NCBI RefSeq assembly: GCF_043555975.1
Contig: NZ_JBIGIA010000002.1
Location: 1 to 64,000, forward strand
From: Pelomonas nitida
GTDB taxonomy: Bacteria > Pseudomonadota > Gammaproteobacteria > Burkholderiales > Burkholderiaceae_C
Reading direction: 5' to 3'
DNA: 64,000 bases
Shown here: positions 18,027-25,759 of the stretch, piece after piece
Layout of the letters: every line of letters begins with the position of its first letter
Numbering within the stretch: position 1 is the first letter of the stretch
The notes under the pieces: model-generated
The model's database searches: none
Seen by the model: only the letters and a program-made list of their open reading frames with translations
Told to the model about the DNA's origin: nothing
Translations under genes and position numbers: made by a program

Positions 18027-18380
18027 TCAGGGCCGGAACTCGAACAGTGCCGGTTCGCTGCGGCGGTACACGCGCAGCCAGGTCAGCGTGGGCGGCACGA
18101 GGCCGCGCGCGGCGTCCCAGGCGAGTTCGTCGGCATCGAGCGCGGGCGAGGCCAGCCCGTGCTGAAGGGCCTGCCAGCTGCCCCAGTCGATCTCCGGCAA
18201 GGCCTGGCGCGTGGTGCAGGGCAGGGCCAGCAGCGTGCCCGCCATCAGGTTCAGCAGCCGGCGAACTTCCTGCCGGGTCAGCCGCGAACGCTGGAACTCC
18301 TCGGCGGCCACGCCTTCGATGAGCACGAGCACGCCTTCGCCCGCTTCCTGGATGACCTTGAGCATCGCGGCCTGCAGCAT
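18027..18380 (-). CDS. HepT-like (HEPN/DUF86-type) protein, catalytic motif lost
   Basis: A 117-residue, mostly helical protein. Its C-terminal half (IDWGSWQALQHGLASP followed by LAWDAARGLVPPTLTWL) resembles the HepT/DUF86 core, where an arginine and a histidine normally form an RX4-6H RNase motif; here that segment reads LQHGLASP and lacks it. A paralog lies at 36810-37169 and shares the W..W, LVP-TL and RR-P-LFE blocks. No nucleotidyltransferase partner is adjacent. It is near the end of the nifN operon, so it should be made under nitrogen-fixing conditions. The family match is by eye. Confidence 0.55.
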   Translation of the reverse strand: MLQAAMLKVIQEAGEGVLVLIEGVAAEEFQRSRLTRQEVRRLLNLMAGTLLALPCTTRQALPEIDWGSWQALQHGLASPALDADELAWDAARGLVPPTLTWLRVYRRSEPALFEFRP

Positions 18381-18391
18381 GGTGAGACGCG

Positions 18392-18736
18392 TCAGACGCG
18401 CGGCAGCACGACCAGCCGCTCGACCAACTGCCCGCCCTTGAAATGGCTGTCCACGATCTCGTCGATGTCGGCGGCCTCGCGCGGCGCGTACCAGACGCCT
18501 TGCGGGTACACCACCATCAGCGGGCCGGCCTGGCAGAAGCCCATGCAGCCGGTCATCGTCACGGCCACACCGGGCAGGCGTTCGCGGTCGACGCGCGCCT
18601 GCAGCCGCTCCACCAGCGCCTTCGCACCGCGCTCGGCACAGGAGCCGCGCGGATGGCCCGGCGGGCGGGCCTGCATGCAGCCGAAGGCGTGAACCTGGAA
18701 GACCAGTGGCAGATCGGGGGTGTCGGTGTCGGGCAT
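18392..18736 (-). CDS. Thioredoxin-like [2Fe-2S] ferredoxin
   Basis: A 114-residue protein. The pattern CMQARPPGHPRGSC near residue 20 and TGCMGFCQAGPLMVVYPQGVW near residue 62 gives the four cysteines of thioredoxin-like [2Fe-2S] ferredoxins (Shethna protein type). The N-terminal strand FQVHAFGC is typical. Homologs in diazotrophs include FeSII, which protects nitrogenase, and related electron carriers. ATG at 18736 is chosen because it fits the family's N-terminus; the frame extends upstream without support. It sits just downstream of nifQ in the same operon. Confidence 0.85.
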   Translation of the reverse strand: MPDTDTPDLPLVFQVHAFGCMQARPPGHPRGSCAERGAKALVERLQARVDRERLPGVAVTMTGCMGFCQAGPLMVVYPQGVWYAPREAADIDEIVDSHFKGGQLVERLVVLPRV

Positions 18737-18747
18737 GGCACGTTTGT

Positions 18748-19206
18748 TCAGGGGAGTTCCGGGCCGAAGCACTGGGCGTAGTCGGTGCAGACGGCGCAGC
18801 TCGGCGACTTGCAGATGAGGATGGCCTCGCGCTCGCAGAGCAGTCGGTAGAAGAACTTCTTCCACTTCATCGGTGGCTGGTTGCGGGCGGCCAAGCGTGG
18901 GAAGTGCCGCTCGATCAATGCCGTCAGCTCGGCGCGTGACGCGAGTTGCAGGTCTTGCCAGAGGTGGTTGTCACCCAGGCAGGCGAGGGCGATGACCTCG
19001 GCCACCGCCGCCGTGCGGGCGGCGTCCGGGCCGGGGGCCGCATGGGCGAGCAGCAGTTCGCGCACATCGTCCACCTCGTCGCGCCGCTGCACCTGGCGCT
19101 GCAGCGCCAGCGCCGTCGGTTCCGGCAGCCCATGCGCATTCAGGCGGGCCATGTGCTGCTCCGCAGCCGGCCGGTCCTCAGCGGCAAAGCAGGCGGCTGG
19201 GCTCAT
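18748..19206 (-). CDS. nifQ: NifQ, molybdenum delivery to FeMo-co synthesis
   Basis: A 152-residue protein. Its C-terminus holds the hallmark cysteine motif C-x4-C-x2-C-x5-C (CKSPSCAVCTDYAQC), preceded by MKWKKFFYRLLCEREAI. NifQ carries a Mo-Fe-S cluster and is thought to donate molybdenum to the NifEN/NifH cofactor assembly. The N-terminal half is helical (NHLWQDLQL block). It starts 1-2 nt beyond the fdxB stop region on the minus strand and is translated in the nifN-X-fdxB-nifQ run. Confidence 0.93.
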   Translation of the reverse strand: MSPAACFAAEDRPAAEQHMARLNAHGLPEPTALALQRQVQRRDEVDDVRELLLAHAAPGPDAARTAAVAEVIALACLGDNHLWQDLQLASRAELTALIERHFPRLAARNQPPMKWKKFFYRLLCEREAILICKSPSCAVCTDYAQCFGPELP

Positions 19207-19207
19207 G

Positions 19208-19513
19208 TCACGCCGCCAGCGCAGCGTGCGTGTAGCACTTCTTGGGGCAGATCTTGGAGCAGGCCGTACAGCCGATGCACAGCTCGCCGTGGGCGATGGT
19301 CATGACCTTCTTTTCGTATTCCTCGTCGTCATCGTCGTCCAGCGAGACGTGCACGCGCTCGCCGTCCTCGTCGAGGCCGACCATCTCCAGCACGCCGCGC
19401 GGACAGACCTTGAAGCAGCGCCCGCAGCCGATGCAGGTGGCCTCGTTGATGTGCTGGACGAACTGAGGTTCCCAGACTTCGCCGCTGGGCAGCGTGACGG
19501 TGAAGCTGCTCAT
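19208..19513 (-). CDS. fdxB: Nif-specific ferredoxin III, 2[4Fe-4S]
   Basis: A 101-residue ferredoxin with two cluster-binding motifs, CIGCGRCFKVCPRGV (near residue 27) and CIGCTACSKICPKKC (near residue 79), separated by an acidic insert (LDDDDDEEYEK). This arrangement matches the nif-linked ferredoxin III (FdxB) family, located as here between the DUF683 gene and nifQ. It probably supplies electrons for FeMo-co maturation steps. It is in the nifN operon. Confidence 0.93.
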   Translation of the reverse strand: MSSFTVTLPSGEVWEPQFVQHINEATCIGCGRCFKVCPRGVLEMVGLDEDGERVHVSLDDDDDEEYEKKVMTIAHGELCIGCTACSKICPKKCYTHAALAA

Positions 19514-19524
19514 GGGGTGCTCCT

Positions 19525-19725
19525 TCAGGCGGCCTGCGCGTCGGCCAGTTGCTTGCGCACGGCCATCAGGGCCGCGTGCGCGTCGTGCGCGACCTGCGCG
19601 ACTTCCAGGATGCGCTCCCAGTTCGTCGGCAGCTCCTCGGAGAGGTCGTGCAGGTCCATCTTGGCCTGCGTGGCCTTGGCGTTGGCCTTCTTGGCTTCGG
19701 CCTTCAAGGTGTCGACGTCAGCCAT
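19525..19725 (-). CDS. NifX-linked small helical protein (DUF683 / CCE_0567 family)
   Basis: A 66-residue protein predicted to be a helical hairpin (LKAEAKKANAKATQAKMDLH, then ELPTNWERILEVAQ). The ELPxNW motif and its position directly after the DUF269 gene are typical of this nif-cluster family. The biochemical role is not established; a metal-binding dimer has been reported for a cyanobacterial relative. Its start overlaps the end of the upstream gene by 8 nt. Confidence 0.88.
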   Translation of the reverse strand: MADVDTLKAEAKKANAKATQAKMDLHDLSEELPTNWERILEVAQVAHDAHAALMAVRKQLADAQAA

Positions 19726-20197
19726 AGGTGGCCACCTCGCGGAAGTTGTTGACCATCTGCACGCCCTCCGTGACGAGCTTGTTGCCGGCCTCGGCGAGCT
19801 TGGCCAGGCTGGCGTAGCCGAAGCGGTGCACGTCGCGCAGGTAGCGGTTGACGACGATGAGCCGCCCGGTGGTGAGCACCGCGCGGCCGAAGCCCTCGTG
19901 GCTCATCTTCATCATGGGGCTGACCATGCAGCCGGTGGCGCGCTCGATACACAGGCCGATGGCGTTATGGAACAAATCCAGCCGCCACAGCGTCTCGGGG
20001 TCGGGGTCGCCCATCATCGGCAGCGCCTTGCGCTGCTCGGCGCTCAGGATGAAGGGCGCCAACAGCGTGGCGTCGCTCTTGCCCTCCCAGGTGCCGTGCG
20101 TGTCCTGGGCGCGGATCTGCTTGATCAGTTCGCGGATGAAGCCGTCCTGCAGCAGGGCGTCGTCGCTGGGCGCTTCCACGGTGGCGGTGTCCGTCAT
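19718..20197 (-). CDS. NifX-associated nitrogen fixation protein (DUF269)
   Basis: A 159-residue protein with the family signatures FIRELIKQIRAQDTHGTWEG near residue 20 and LVVNRYLRDVHRFGY-type sequence (IVVNRYLRDVHRFGYAS) near residue 115. The DUF269 family is found almost only beside nifX in diazotrophs; its role in FeMo-co synthesis is unresolved. ATG at 20197 overlaps the nifX stop (ATGA), so translation is coupled. Confidence 0.92.
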   Translation of the reverse strand: MTDTATVEAPSDDALLQDGFIRELIKQIRAQDTHGTWEGKSDATLLAPFILSAEQRKALPMMGDPDPETLWRLDLFHNAIGLCIERATGCMVSPMMKMSHEGFGRAVLTTGRLIVVNRYLRDVHRFGYASLAKLAEAGNKLVTEGVQMVNNFREVATYG

Positions 20198-20610
20198 GCC
20201 TTCACCTCTTCACTGTCGTCCTCGAATTCGGCGGCGCGCTCCTGGCCCTTCATCAGCGCCTTGCGCAGCCACGGGGGTGGGGTGCCCTTGAGCACGTCCT
20301 GCATCTTGTCCAGCAGCTCGGTGATGGACTCCGGCTGCGCCACCTTGATCGGGTGGATCTTGTGGGCCACCACGCGCGCCGCCGCGCTGCCGCCGATGGC
20401 GGCGACATAGACGATGGCGCAGTCCGCGATCGCGGCGAGCTTGGGCGCGAGCTTGTCCTCGTTGCCGTCCTCGGCGAGGTCCTCGCCGAAGGGATAGGTC
20501 TGCACGTGCTGGTGGCCGGCGGCATCGAGCTCGTAGACGGCCAGGAACTTGGCCCAGCCGAAATGCGCGTCCACGCGCTGCTGGTCCTGGGTGGCGAAGG
20601 CGATCTTCAT
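20194..20610 (-). CDS. nifX: NifX, FeMo-co precursor carrier
   Basis: A 138-residue protein of the NifX/NafY dinitrogenase iron-molybdenum cofactor domain family, starting KIAFATQDQQRVDAHFGWAK, a strand-helix pattern with the conserved HFG motif that is also seen in the NifB C-terminal domain. NifX binds NifB-co and VK-cluster intermediates during cofactor assembly. A charged C-terminal tail (residues 115-138) extends beyond the core. It lies 27 nt after nifN. Confidence 0.93.
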   Translation of the reverse strand: MKIAFATQDQQRVDAHFGWAKFLAVYELDAAGHQHVQTYPFGEDLAEDGNEDKLAPKLAAIADCAIVYVAAIGGSAAARVVAHKIHPIKVAQPESITELLDKMQDVLKGTPPPWLRKALMKGQERAAEFEDDSEEVKA

Positions 20611-20637
20611 GGGGAGCCTTTCTTCAAGCGGGTCCGG

Positions 20638-22080
20638 TCAAGGGGTCTCGGTGAGCGCGGCGGCCACTGGCTCGCGGCGGGGCAGGCGCGGGATGTCGGC
20701 GCTGACATGGGCCACTTCGGGCAGCCCCTGGGCGGCGGCCAGTGCCGCCGGCGGCAGCGGCCAGTCCTCGGGGCCGTGGTGCGGGATCTGCTCGATGAAC
20801 ACATTGCCCACCTCGTACACCAGCCGCCGCGTGCCGCGGTAGCCGACGTGGCAGATGTGCGCGTTGCCGATGCGGTCGAAGATGGGAAAGCCCAGGCGGA
20901 ACAGCGGCTTGCCCAGGCGTTCGGCCGCCTGGCGGCCATGCGAGTGCGTCATCAGCAGGTCGCAGTCGGCCGCGCGCGCGGCCTGCTCGAAGTCCTCCAG
21001 GTCACCGATGAGCACGCGCTCGACAGGCAGGCGCTCCAGCACGGGCGAGGGCGTGGTGGTGATGCACACGGGCAGCTCCGCGCCCATCTCCAGCAGCAGG
21101 TTGCCCACGGCGAACAGCAGGTCGGGCTCGGCGCCCAGCGCCACCTGCTTGCCACCGAAATGGAAGTGGCCGTCCAGCATGGCGTCCACCAGCTGGCTGC
21201 GCTGGCGGCGCAGCCGCTGCGGCACGGGCCGGCCGGAGAGCTGACTGAGCGTCTGCACGAAGCCGTCCACGGCCAGCAGGCCGGTCACGCGGTCGATGAC
21301 CGTGAACGGCACGCCGCAGCGCGCGTTCAGAGCCTCGGCGGCTGCGCGCATCTGCTCGCCGATGGCCAGCGTGTGGCCGGCGCCGCCCAGCGCGCGCAGC
21401 TCGGCCAGCGTGGTGCCGCCGAGCGTCGTGCCCAGCCAGTCGTCGGGAATGTGCCCATCGAGAGACCCCGACAGGTCCGGCACGAAGGTGGGCTGCAGGC
21501 CAAAGGCCTCGATGAGCTCGCGCAGTTCCTCGATGTCGCCAGGGCTCAGGTGGCAGCCGGCCAGCACGTTGACGCGCTGTGCATCCTTGGGGGCGTCGCT
21601 GACCTCCGGCAGCTGGCTCACCAGCGCCTGGACCGCCTTGGCCCAACCGTCCTGCAGCGCACCGACATAGTCGGGCGTGGACACATAGACAACGGCGGTG
21701 TCGGCCAGCTCCGGGTGCTTCTGCTGGGCCAGCCGCACATAGGCCTCGACGTCGTCGCCCTTGGTCTCGGTCAGGCCCGTCGAGCACATCGCGATCAGCG
21801 CCGGCTTGGCCCGCGAGCGGATGTTCAGCAGCGCCTTCTCGACGTTGTCGTAGCCGCCCATGATGGTGGTGGCCTCGTTCATCGCCGTGGTCTGCAGCGG
21901 GATGGCTTCCTTGAAGTGGCGCACCAGCAGCACGAGGCCGAACGACGTGCAGCCCTGGCTGCCATGCATCACCGGCATGCAGGAGGCCAGGCCCATGAAC
22001 GCGAAGCTCGCGCCCAGCGGCTGGCTCATCTTGAGCGGATTGACCGCGCAGGCTTTCTTGCTTTCGGTGACAAGGGCCAT
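20638..22080 (-). CDS. nifN: NifN, FeMo-co scaffold beta subunit
   Basis: A 480-residue protein homologous to NifK. Near residue 13 it has NPLKMSQPLGASFAFMG, then SCMPVMHGSQGCTSFG and the MNEATTIMGGYDN motif typical of NifN. With NifE it forms the scaffold on which NifB-co is converted to FeMo-co. Normally nifN is adjacent to nifE; here a plus-strand lipoprotein gene lies between them, and nifN has its own sigma-54 promoter at 22112-22127 and a candidate activator site at 22178-22193. Confidence 0.96.
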   Translation of the reverse strand: MALVTESKKACAVNPLKMSQPLGASFAFMGLASCMPVMHGSQGCTSFGLVLLVRHFKEAIPLQTTAMNEATTIMGGYDNVEKALLNIRSRAKPALIAMCSTGLTETKGDDVEAYVRLAQQKHPELADTAVVYVSTPDYVGALQDGWAKAVQALVSQLPEVSDAPKDAQRVNVLAGCHLSPGDIEELRELIEAFGLQPTFVPDLSGSLDGHIPDDWLGTTLGGTTLAELRALGGAGHTLAIGEQMRAAAEALNARCGVPFTVIDRVTGLLAVDGFVQTLSQLSGRPVPQRLRRQRSQLVDAMLDGHFHFGGKQVALGAEPDLLFAVGNLLLEMGAELPVCITTTPSPVLERLPVERVLIGDLEDFEQAARAADCDLLMTHSHGRQAAERLGKPLFRLGFPIFDRIGNAHICHVGYRGTRRLVYEVGNVFIEQIPHHGPEDWPLPPAALAAAQGLPEVAHVSADIPRLPRREPVAAALTETP

Positions 22081-22111
22081 GGTGCTGGACTCCAGGGGTT
22101 GCAGCAGTCAT

Positions 22112-22127
22112 TGCACGATTGGTGCCA
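22112..22127 (-). promoter_or_regulatory. Sigma-54 promoter of the nifN operon
   Basis: Read on the minus strand, TGGCACCAATCGTGCA has GG and GC separated by 10 nt and a perfect TGGCAC -24 element. The predicted start is near 22100, giving a leader of about 20 nt before nifN. Confidence 0.8.
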
Positions 22128-22177
22128 GCGGCAAGTGCTTGATTCATCAGGCACGCGGCGTGGGTGATGGCGCGGCT

Positions 22178-22193
22178 TGGGGTGAATGCGACA
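22178..22193. promoter_or_regulatory. Variant NifA activator site of nifN
   Basis: TGG-N10-ACA on the plus strand (TGT-N10-CCA on the minus strand) is one base from the NifA consensus TGT-N10-ACA. It centres about 86 nt before the predicted nifN start, the same distance as the matching variant site before nifE, and shares the TTTGTCG half-site of the nifH site. Confidence 0.5.
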
Positions 22194-22311
22194 AATGCGA
22201 CGCGAGATGCCGGCTACCGGGGGAGGGCATGCAAACCGTTACTCCAACGCTGCGGTCGCCGGCACCGTGGGCGCTGCAGAATCGCGGCCGGCTCACTCTT
22301 CCCTTTTCACC

Positions 22312-22698
22312 GTGCTCACCTTGCTGCGCCCCACCTCGTTCCGGCTCCCGCTGTTGTTCGCGCTGGCCTTGGCGCTGCCCGGCTGCATGGTCGTGACGCG
22401 CACGACGAGCGCCTACAACGCCGATTGCCAGGTCACGCAGCGCCGGGTCACGTTGGAGGCGCAGCAGGTCGGTGCCATCGGGAACTGCCGCAACAACGCC
22501 GAATGCACGAGCTTGCTGGCCGTGTATGGGCTGCTCGCCGCCGGCTCGGCGGTCGTGTCAGGCAGCGTGGCGGTGGTGGGCAATGTGGCGTACTGGCTGG
22601 AGGAGAAGGCCCAGTGCGTCAAGTCGGGGGCCGACAGCTGGCTGCCGAAGACGGGCCCCGCCGCGCAACCGGCCGTGGCTGCGTCGGCGCCGGCATGA
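22312..22698 (+). CDS. Small putative lipoprotein, unknown function
   Basis: About 128 residues if read from GTG at 22312. A hydrophobic signal (RLPLLFALALALPGCMVV) with a lipobox-like LPGC near residue 24 predicts a lipid-anchored protein. A second hydrophobic stretch (LLAVYGLLAAGSAVVSGS) and four further cysteines follow. No family is recognised. It is the only plus-strand gene between nifE and nifN; it converges on nifE and diverges from nifN, and so breaks the usual nifEN pair. The start is uncertain; the frame is open from 22186. Confidence 0.55.
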   Translation: MLTLLRPTSFRLPLLFALALALPGCMVVTRTTSAYNADCQVTQRRVTLEAQQVGAIGNCRNNAECTSLLAVYGLLAAGSAVVSGSVAVVGNVAYWLEEKAQCVKSGADSWLPKTGPAAQPAVAASAPA

Positions 22699-22701
22699 GT
22701 G

Positions 22702-22746
22702 GCTGATGTGCGACTGATGTGCGGCTGATGTCCCGTTGATGTGCCG
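22702..22746. repeat. Four imperfect 11-12 bp tandem repeats
   Basis: Four consecutive copies of a unit close to GCTGATGTGCG run between the end of the lipoprotein gene and the end of nifE. The third and fourth copies differ at a few positions. All units share TGATG. The array could come from slippage; no function is evident. Confidence 0.7.
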
Positions 22747-22781
22747 AGCGAGGTCGCGTCCCGCCGCCGCGGGACTGGCGT

Positions 22782-24227
22782 TCAAGCCGGCGCCACCTCG
22801 GCAGCCAGTTGTTCCGCACTGGGCGCCTGCAGCAGGCGGTCCACCGCATCCCACGGTGCCGGTGTGCGCACCTGGGCCCACACCGGGTTGAAGAGGGCCT
22901 TGGAGATCTCCTCCACCATCGTCACCATGCCCTCGTAGCCGGCAAAGGCGTGGTGGCGTTCCTGGTTGATGTCCATCCAGGGCATGCGGGCCTTCAGCGC
23001 CACGAACTGGCTGCGGCCGCCGCTGAGCATGATGTCCGCCTTGGCGTCGCGCAGCATGGCGTACATCTGTCGCGGCGTCATGTCGTCGATCATGTGGGCG
23101 TCGTCGCCCATGATCTCCTTGATCTTTTCCTTGTCCTCCTTGGTGCTCTTCTTGATGGACGTGCCGACGACTTCGAGCCCCGCCTCCTGCAGCGCCGACA
23201 CGACGGACCAGCTCTTCACGCCGCCGGTGATGAGCAGCACCTTCTTGCCCGCCAGCCGGCTGCGGTAGCCGCGGATGCGCTCCCAGGCGCGAGCCTCCTC
23301 GGCCTCGATCAGCGCCTCCGTGCGGTCCTTGAGTTCGGGGTGAGCGCCGCGCTCGACGAGCAACCGCGCGATCTCGCGCAGCGTCGTGCTCATGTCGCTG
23401 ATGCCGTAGAAGCTGCCCTCGAAATACGGGATGCCCCAGCGCTGCTGCATGCGCGTGGCGATGTTGATCATCGACTTGCTGCACACCATCATGTTGGCGC
23501 GCGCCCGGTGGGCGCTGGCGACGTCGGCATAGCGGCCGTCGCCCGAGATGCAGCTCAGGATGCGTACGCCTAAAGCGTCCAGCAGCGGCTTGACCTGCCA
23601 TAGCTCGCCCGACAGGTTGTACTCGCCGATGATGTTGATGTCGTAGGGCGTCGTGTGCGTGGGCTCCATGGTGCCCACGACGTAATCCAGCAGTGCCTCG
23701 GCGCCCAGCTTGTTGCCCAGGTTCTTCGGGCCGGCGAAGCCCGGTGCGTTGACCGGGATGACCGGCTTGCCGAACTTCTCGCTGGCGCGCTTGCACACCG
23801 CCTCGATGTCGTCGCCGATCAGCCCGGTCACGCAGGTCTGGTAGACGAAGATGGCCGGCGGATCGTGGCGTTCGCAGATCTCGCGGATGCTCTTGAACAG
23901 GCGCTTCTCGGCGCCGTAGATGACGTCGAGTTCATTGATGTCGGTCGTGAAGCCGGTGCGGTAGGTCATGGCGCCGGACGAAGCGCTGTGTCGGTTGTCC
24001 CAGCTGTTGCCTTCGCAGGCGATGGGCCCGTGCACGAGGTGGGCCACGTCGACGATGGGCTGCAGCGCGATCTTGGCCCCGTCGAACGCACAGCCCCCGG
24101 CCGCAGCACCGGGCGTCAACTGTTTGGTGCAGCCCTTCTTGCGCTCCTTCGCGCTCTTGGCCTGGTTGATGTCGCACCCGGGCTCGTCAAAGACTTCGGC
24201 GATCTTGGCATTGAGGCTGGTTGACAT
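22782..24227 (-). CDS. nifE: NifE, FeMo-co scaffold alpha subunit
   Basis: A 481-residue NifD homolog. It begins STSLNAKIAEVFDEPGCDIN and carries GCAFDGAKIALQPIVDVAHL, HGPIACEGNSWDNR and IGEYNLSGELW, as expected for NifE. With NifN it builds the FeMo cofactor before transfer to NifDK. ATG at 24227 follows GGGGAG; the frame opens at 24263 without support. It is transcribed alone from its own sigma-54 promoter because the downstream neighbour is on the other strand. A chromosomal insertion (IS256 remnant and TetR operon) lies upstream. Confidence 0.97.
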   Translation of the reverse strand: MSTSLNAKIAEVFDEPGCDINQAKSAKERKKGCTKQLTPGAAAGGCAFDGAKIALQPIVDVAHLVHGPIACEGNSWDNRHSASSGAMTYRTGFTTDINELDVIYGAEKRLFKSIREICERHDPPAIFVYQTCVTGLIGDDIEAVCKRASEKFGKPVIPVNAPGFAGPKNLGNKLGAEALLDYVVGTMEPTHTTPYDINIIGEYNLSGELWQVKPLLDALGVRILSCISGDGRYADVASAHRARANMMVCSKSMINIATRMQQRWGIPYFEGSFYGISDMSTTLREIARLLVERGAHPELKDRTEALIEAEEARAWERIRGYRSRLAGKKVLLITGGVKSWSVVSALQEAGLEVVGTSIKKSTKEDKEKIKEIMGDDAHMIDDMTPRQMYAMLRDAKADIMLSGGRSQFVALKARMPWMDINQERHHAFAGYEGMVTMVEEISKALFNPVWAQVRTPAPWDAVDRLLQAPSAEQLAAEVAPA

Positions 24228-24263
24228 GGCGGTGCTCCCCGGGGCTTGGCTGCCAGGGGACAT

Positions 24264-24278
24264 GCAGCTTCAATGCCA
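24264..24278 (-). promoter_or_regulatory. Sigma-54 promoter of nifE
   Basis: On the minus strand TGGCATTGAAGCTGC has GG-N10-GC spacing and a TGGCA -24 element. The predicted start is near 24252, 25 nt before the nifE ATG. Confidence 0.7.
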
Positions 24279-24329
24279 GCCGGGCGAGCAGGGCGTTGGG
24301 CGCGTTTCAAGCTGATTTGGCGCGGGGAT

Positions 24330-24345
24330 TGGCGGGTTTGCGACA
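24330..24345. promoter_or_regulatory. Variant NifA activator site of nifE
   Basis: TGG-N10-ACA on the plus strand, with the minus-strand half TTTGTCG also seen at nifH and nifN. It centres about 86 nt before the predicted nifE start, the same spacing as at nifN. One base departs from the TGT-N10-ACA consensus. Confidence 0.5.
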
Positions 24346-24430
24346 AAGCCAACCGGCTGGTTGCCGCCATTCATGGAGGCGCGGGCGGTTGGCAGTGGGC
24401 GAGCCGGAAGGGCTGTCGAGTTGGGCGCCG

Positions 24431-24774
24431 TTCCGTGTCACAGCGGTGGCGGAACAGTTCCGCGAGAAGCTGCGCAATCTCTGCGCCATGATGAACGAGG
24501 CGGCGAACGACGTGCTGGCCTCGACGGGCTACCCGCAGGCGCCATGGCCGCAGATCTACAGCACCAACCCGCTGGGGCGGCCCAACGCGGAGATCAAGCG
24601 CAGGACCAGCGTCGTGGACATCCTCCCCAACGACAGCGCCATGACCCTGCTGGTCGGCGCATGATGCTCGAGCAGAACGACGACTGGAGTCAAGCCCGGC
24701 GCTACATGCAGTTCGAGGGCCTGCATGCCCCCAGTGAAACTGTCCCGACTCGACTGCCCGCGGTGGCATGCTGA
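24431..24774 (+). pseudogene. IS256-family transposase remnant (C-terminal end)
   Basis: The translated block QFREKLRNLCAMMNEAANDV and the later QIYSTNPLGRPNAEIKRRTS are the C-terminal signature of IS256/Mutator transposases. At about 24661 the frame is lost and the homology (MLEQNDDWSQARRYMQFEGL) continues in another frame, so the copy is both truncated at its 5-prime side and frameshifted. It marks the nifE-proximal edge of the inserted segment that separates nifE from hscB. No intact terminal repeats were seen. Confidence 0.85.
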
Positions 24775-24927
24775 GTAGCGCCGCGCAAGCCCGAGTGGGC
24801 CCGCAAAGCCAAAGTGGATATCACGTTGAACGGCGAGATCGACGTGTTCATCGGTGTTGCAGGTTGGTGGGGGCCGGCCACGCGAAGTATCTGCGCTAGG
24901 CGGTCGCCGATAGGCTCTGGATCGATT

Positions 24928-25401
24928 TCAGCCCAGTGCGGCGCGGATTTCCGCGATGCGATCGACAGTGAAGACGCCGCTGGACAGCAGGTCGATGATG
25001 GACAGCACGCCGCCGCGCGAACCCCAACTGCCTTCATCGATCGTGCGAAAGGTGGTCCACCAGGCCGGCGACGGCTCGGTCAGGCCACAGGCCTGGGACA
25101 TGGCCGCGAGTACGTTCTCGGTGACTTGTTTGCGCACTGCCGGAGGCCAGGAGGCATCCATGACGCAAATGTCGATGGTCGCAACATCGGGCGCCTGCGG
25201 CAGGTCGGACAGCAGGCGCCCACCAATCGCCATGCAGTCGCGCATGCGTTCGGCGAAATGAACTTGAAATCCGATACGAGCTGGTGGTGCGAGTTGGCCG
25301 ACCTCGGGCACCAGCACTGCGTCGGTCAGCGATTGGGCGAGTTGCCGCCGTTGTGACTCGGAGAGGCGCCCTTCTGGCGTGGTGACGGTGATGATGGTCA
25401 T
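24928..25401 (-). CDS. Tautomerase-superfamily-like protein
   Basis: A 157-residue protein. Its N-terminus TIITVTTPEGRLSESQRRQL followed by AQSLTDAVL resembles the 4-oxalocrotonate tautomerase/MIF fold, but the residue after the initiator Met is Thr, not the catalytic Pro-1 of classical tautomerases, so activity is doubtful. The second half (WPPAVRKQVTENVLAAMSQA) looks like a repeated beta-alpha unit. It is the last gene of the TetR-controlled minus-strand run. The function is unknown. Confidence 0.5.
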   Translation of the reverse strand: MTIITVTTPEGRLSESQRRQLAQSLTDAVLVPEVGQLAPPARIGFQVHFAERMRDCMAIGGRLLSDLPQAPDVATIDICVMDASWPPAVRKQVTENVLAAMSQACGLTEPSPAWWTTFRTIDEGSWGSRGGVLSIIDLLSSGVFTVDRIAEIRAALG

Positions 25402-25402
25402 G

Positions 25403-25759
25403 TTAGGAGCGGTGGATGGGTGGTCTGGGGCCTTCGACGGGCTCCAGGGCTTGCAGGGGAATGCACTTGTGGCGACGTCTTGGAGAGCGCATCGCAATCC
25501 ACGACCTGCGCGAGCCGCTTGATCGCCGGACCGACAGGGGCATCGGCGGCGTAGCGCTGCTCGCAGCCATGTGGCGTGTGACCATGCCTGGCACTCGGCT
25601 GTCGTCAGCGATGACGGTGATCACCAAACTGCCACCGTGCGTCCGACACTGCGCGCGTGAACCGGCGTCGAAGGCCAGCTTGTGCGGGTCCTCGGGATGC
25701 GCCCGCAGCGCCCCATCGGCATCGGTCTTGCGCGACGTCGGTGCGCGGTAGAGGCTCAT
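25403..25759 (-). CDS. Hypothetical protein, possibly degenerate
   Basis: A 118-residue reading frame whose ATG overlaps the stop of the membrane-protein gene (ATGA), as expected in an operon. The N-terminal half (KLAFDAGSRAQCRTHGG, SLVITVIADDSR) looks plausible, but the second half is basic and low in order, like an out-of-frame read. No family is recognised. It may be a frameshifted remnant of a longer protein or a spurious frame; confidence is low. Confidence 0.3.
   Translation of the reverse strand: MSLYRAPTSRKTDADGALRAHPEDPHKLAFDAGSRAQCRTHGGSLVITVIADDSRVPGMVTRHMAASSATPPMPLSVRRSSGSRRSWIAMRSPRRRHKCIPLQALEPVEGPRPPIHRS

Noticed and set aside
22186..22311. Extended N-terminus of the lipoprotein gene
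   Set aside because: The extra 42 residues precede the signal peptide and overlap the nifN promoter/activator area, so a start near 22312 is more likely.
24780..24927. Possible coding remnant between the IS256 fragment and the tautomerase-like gene
   Set aside because: Short frames are present but none has a recognisable motif or start signal.
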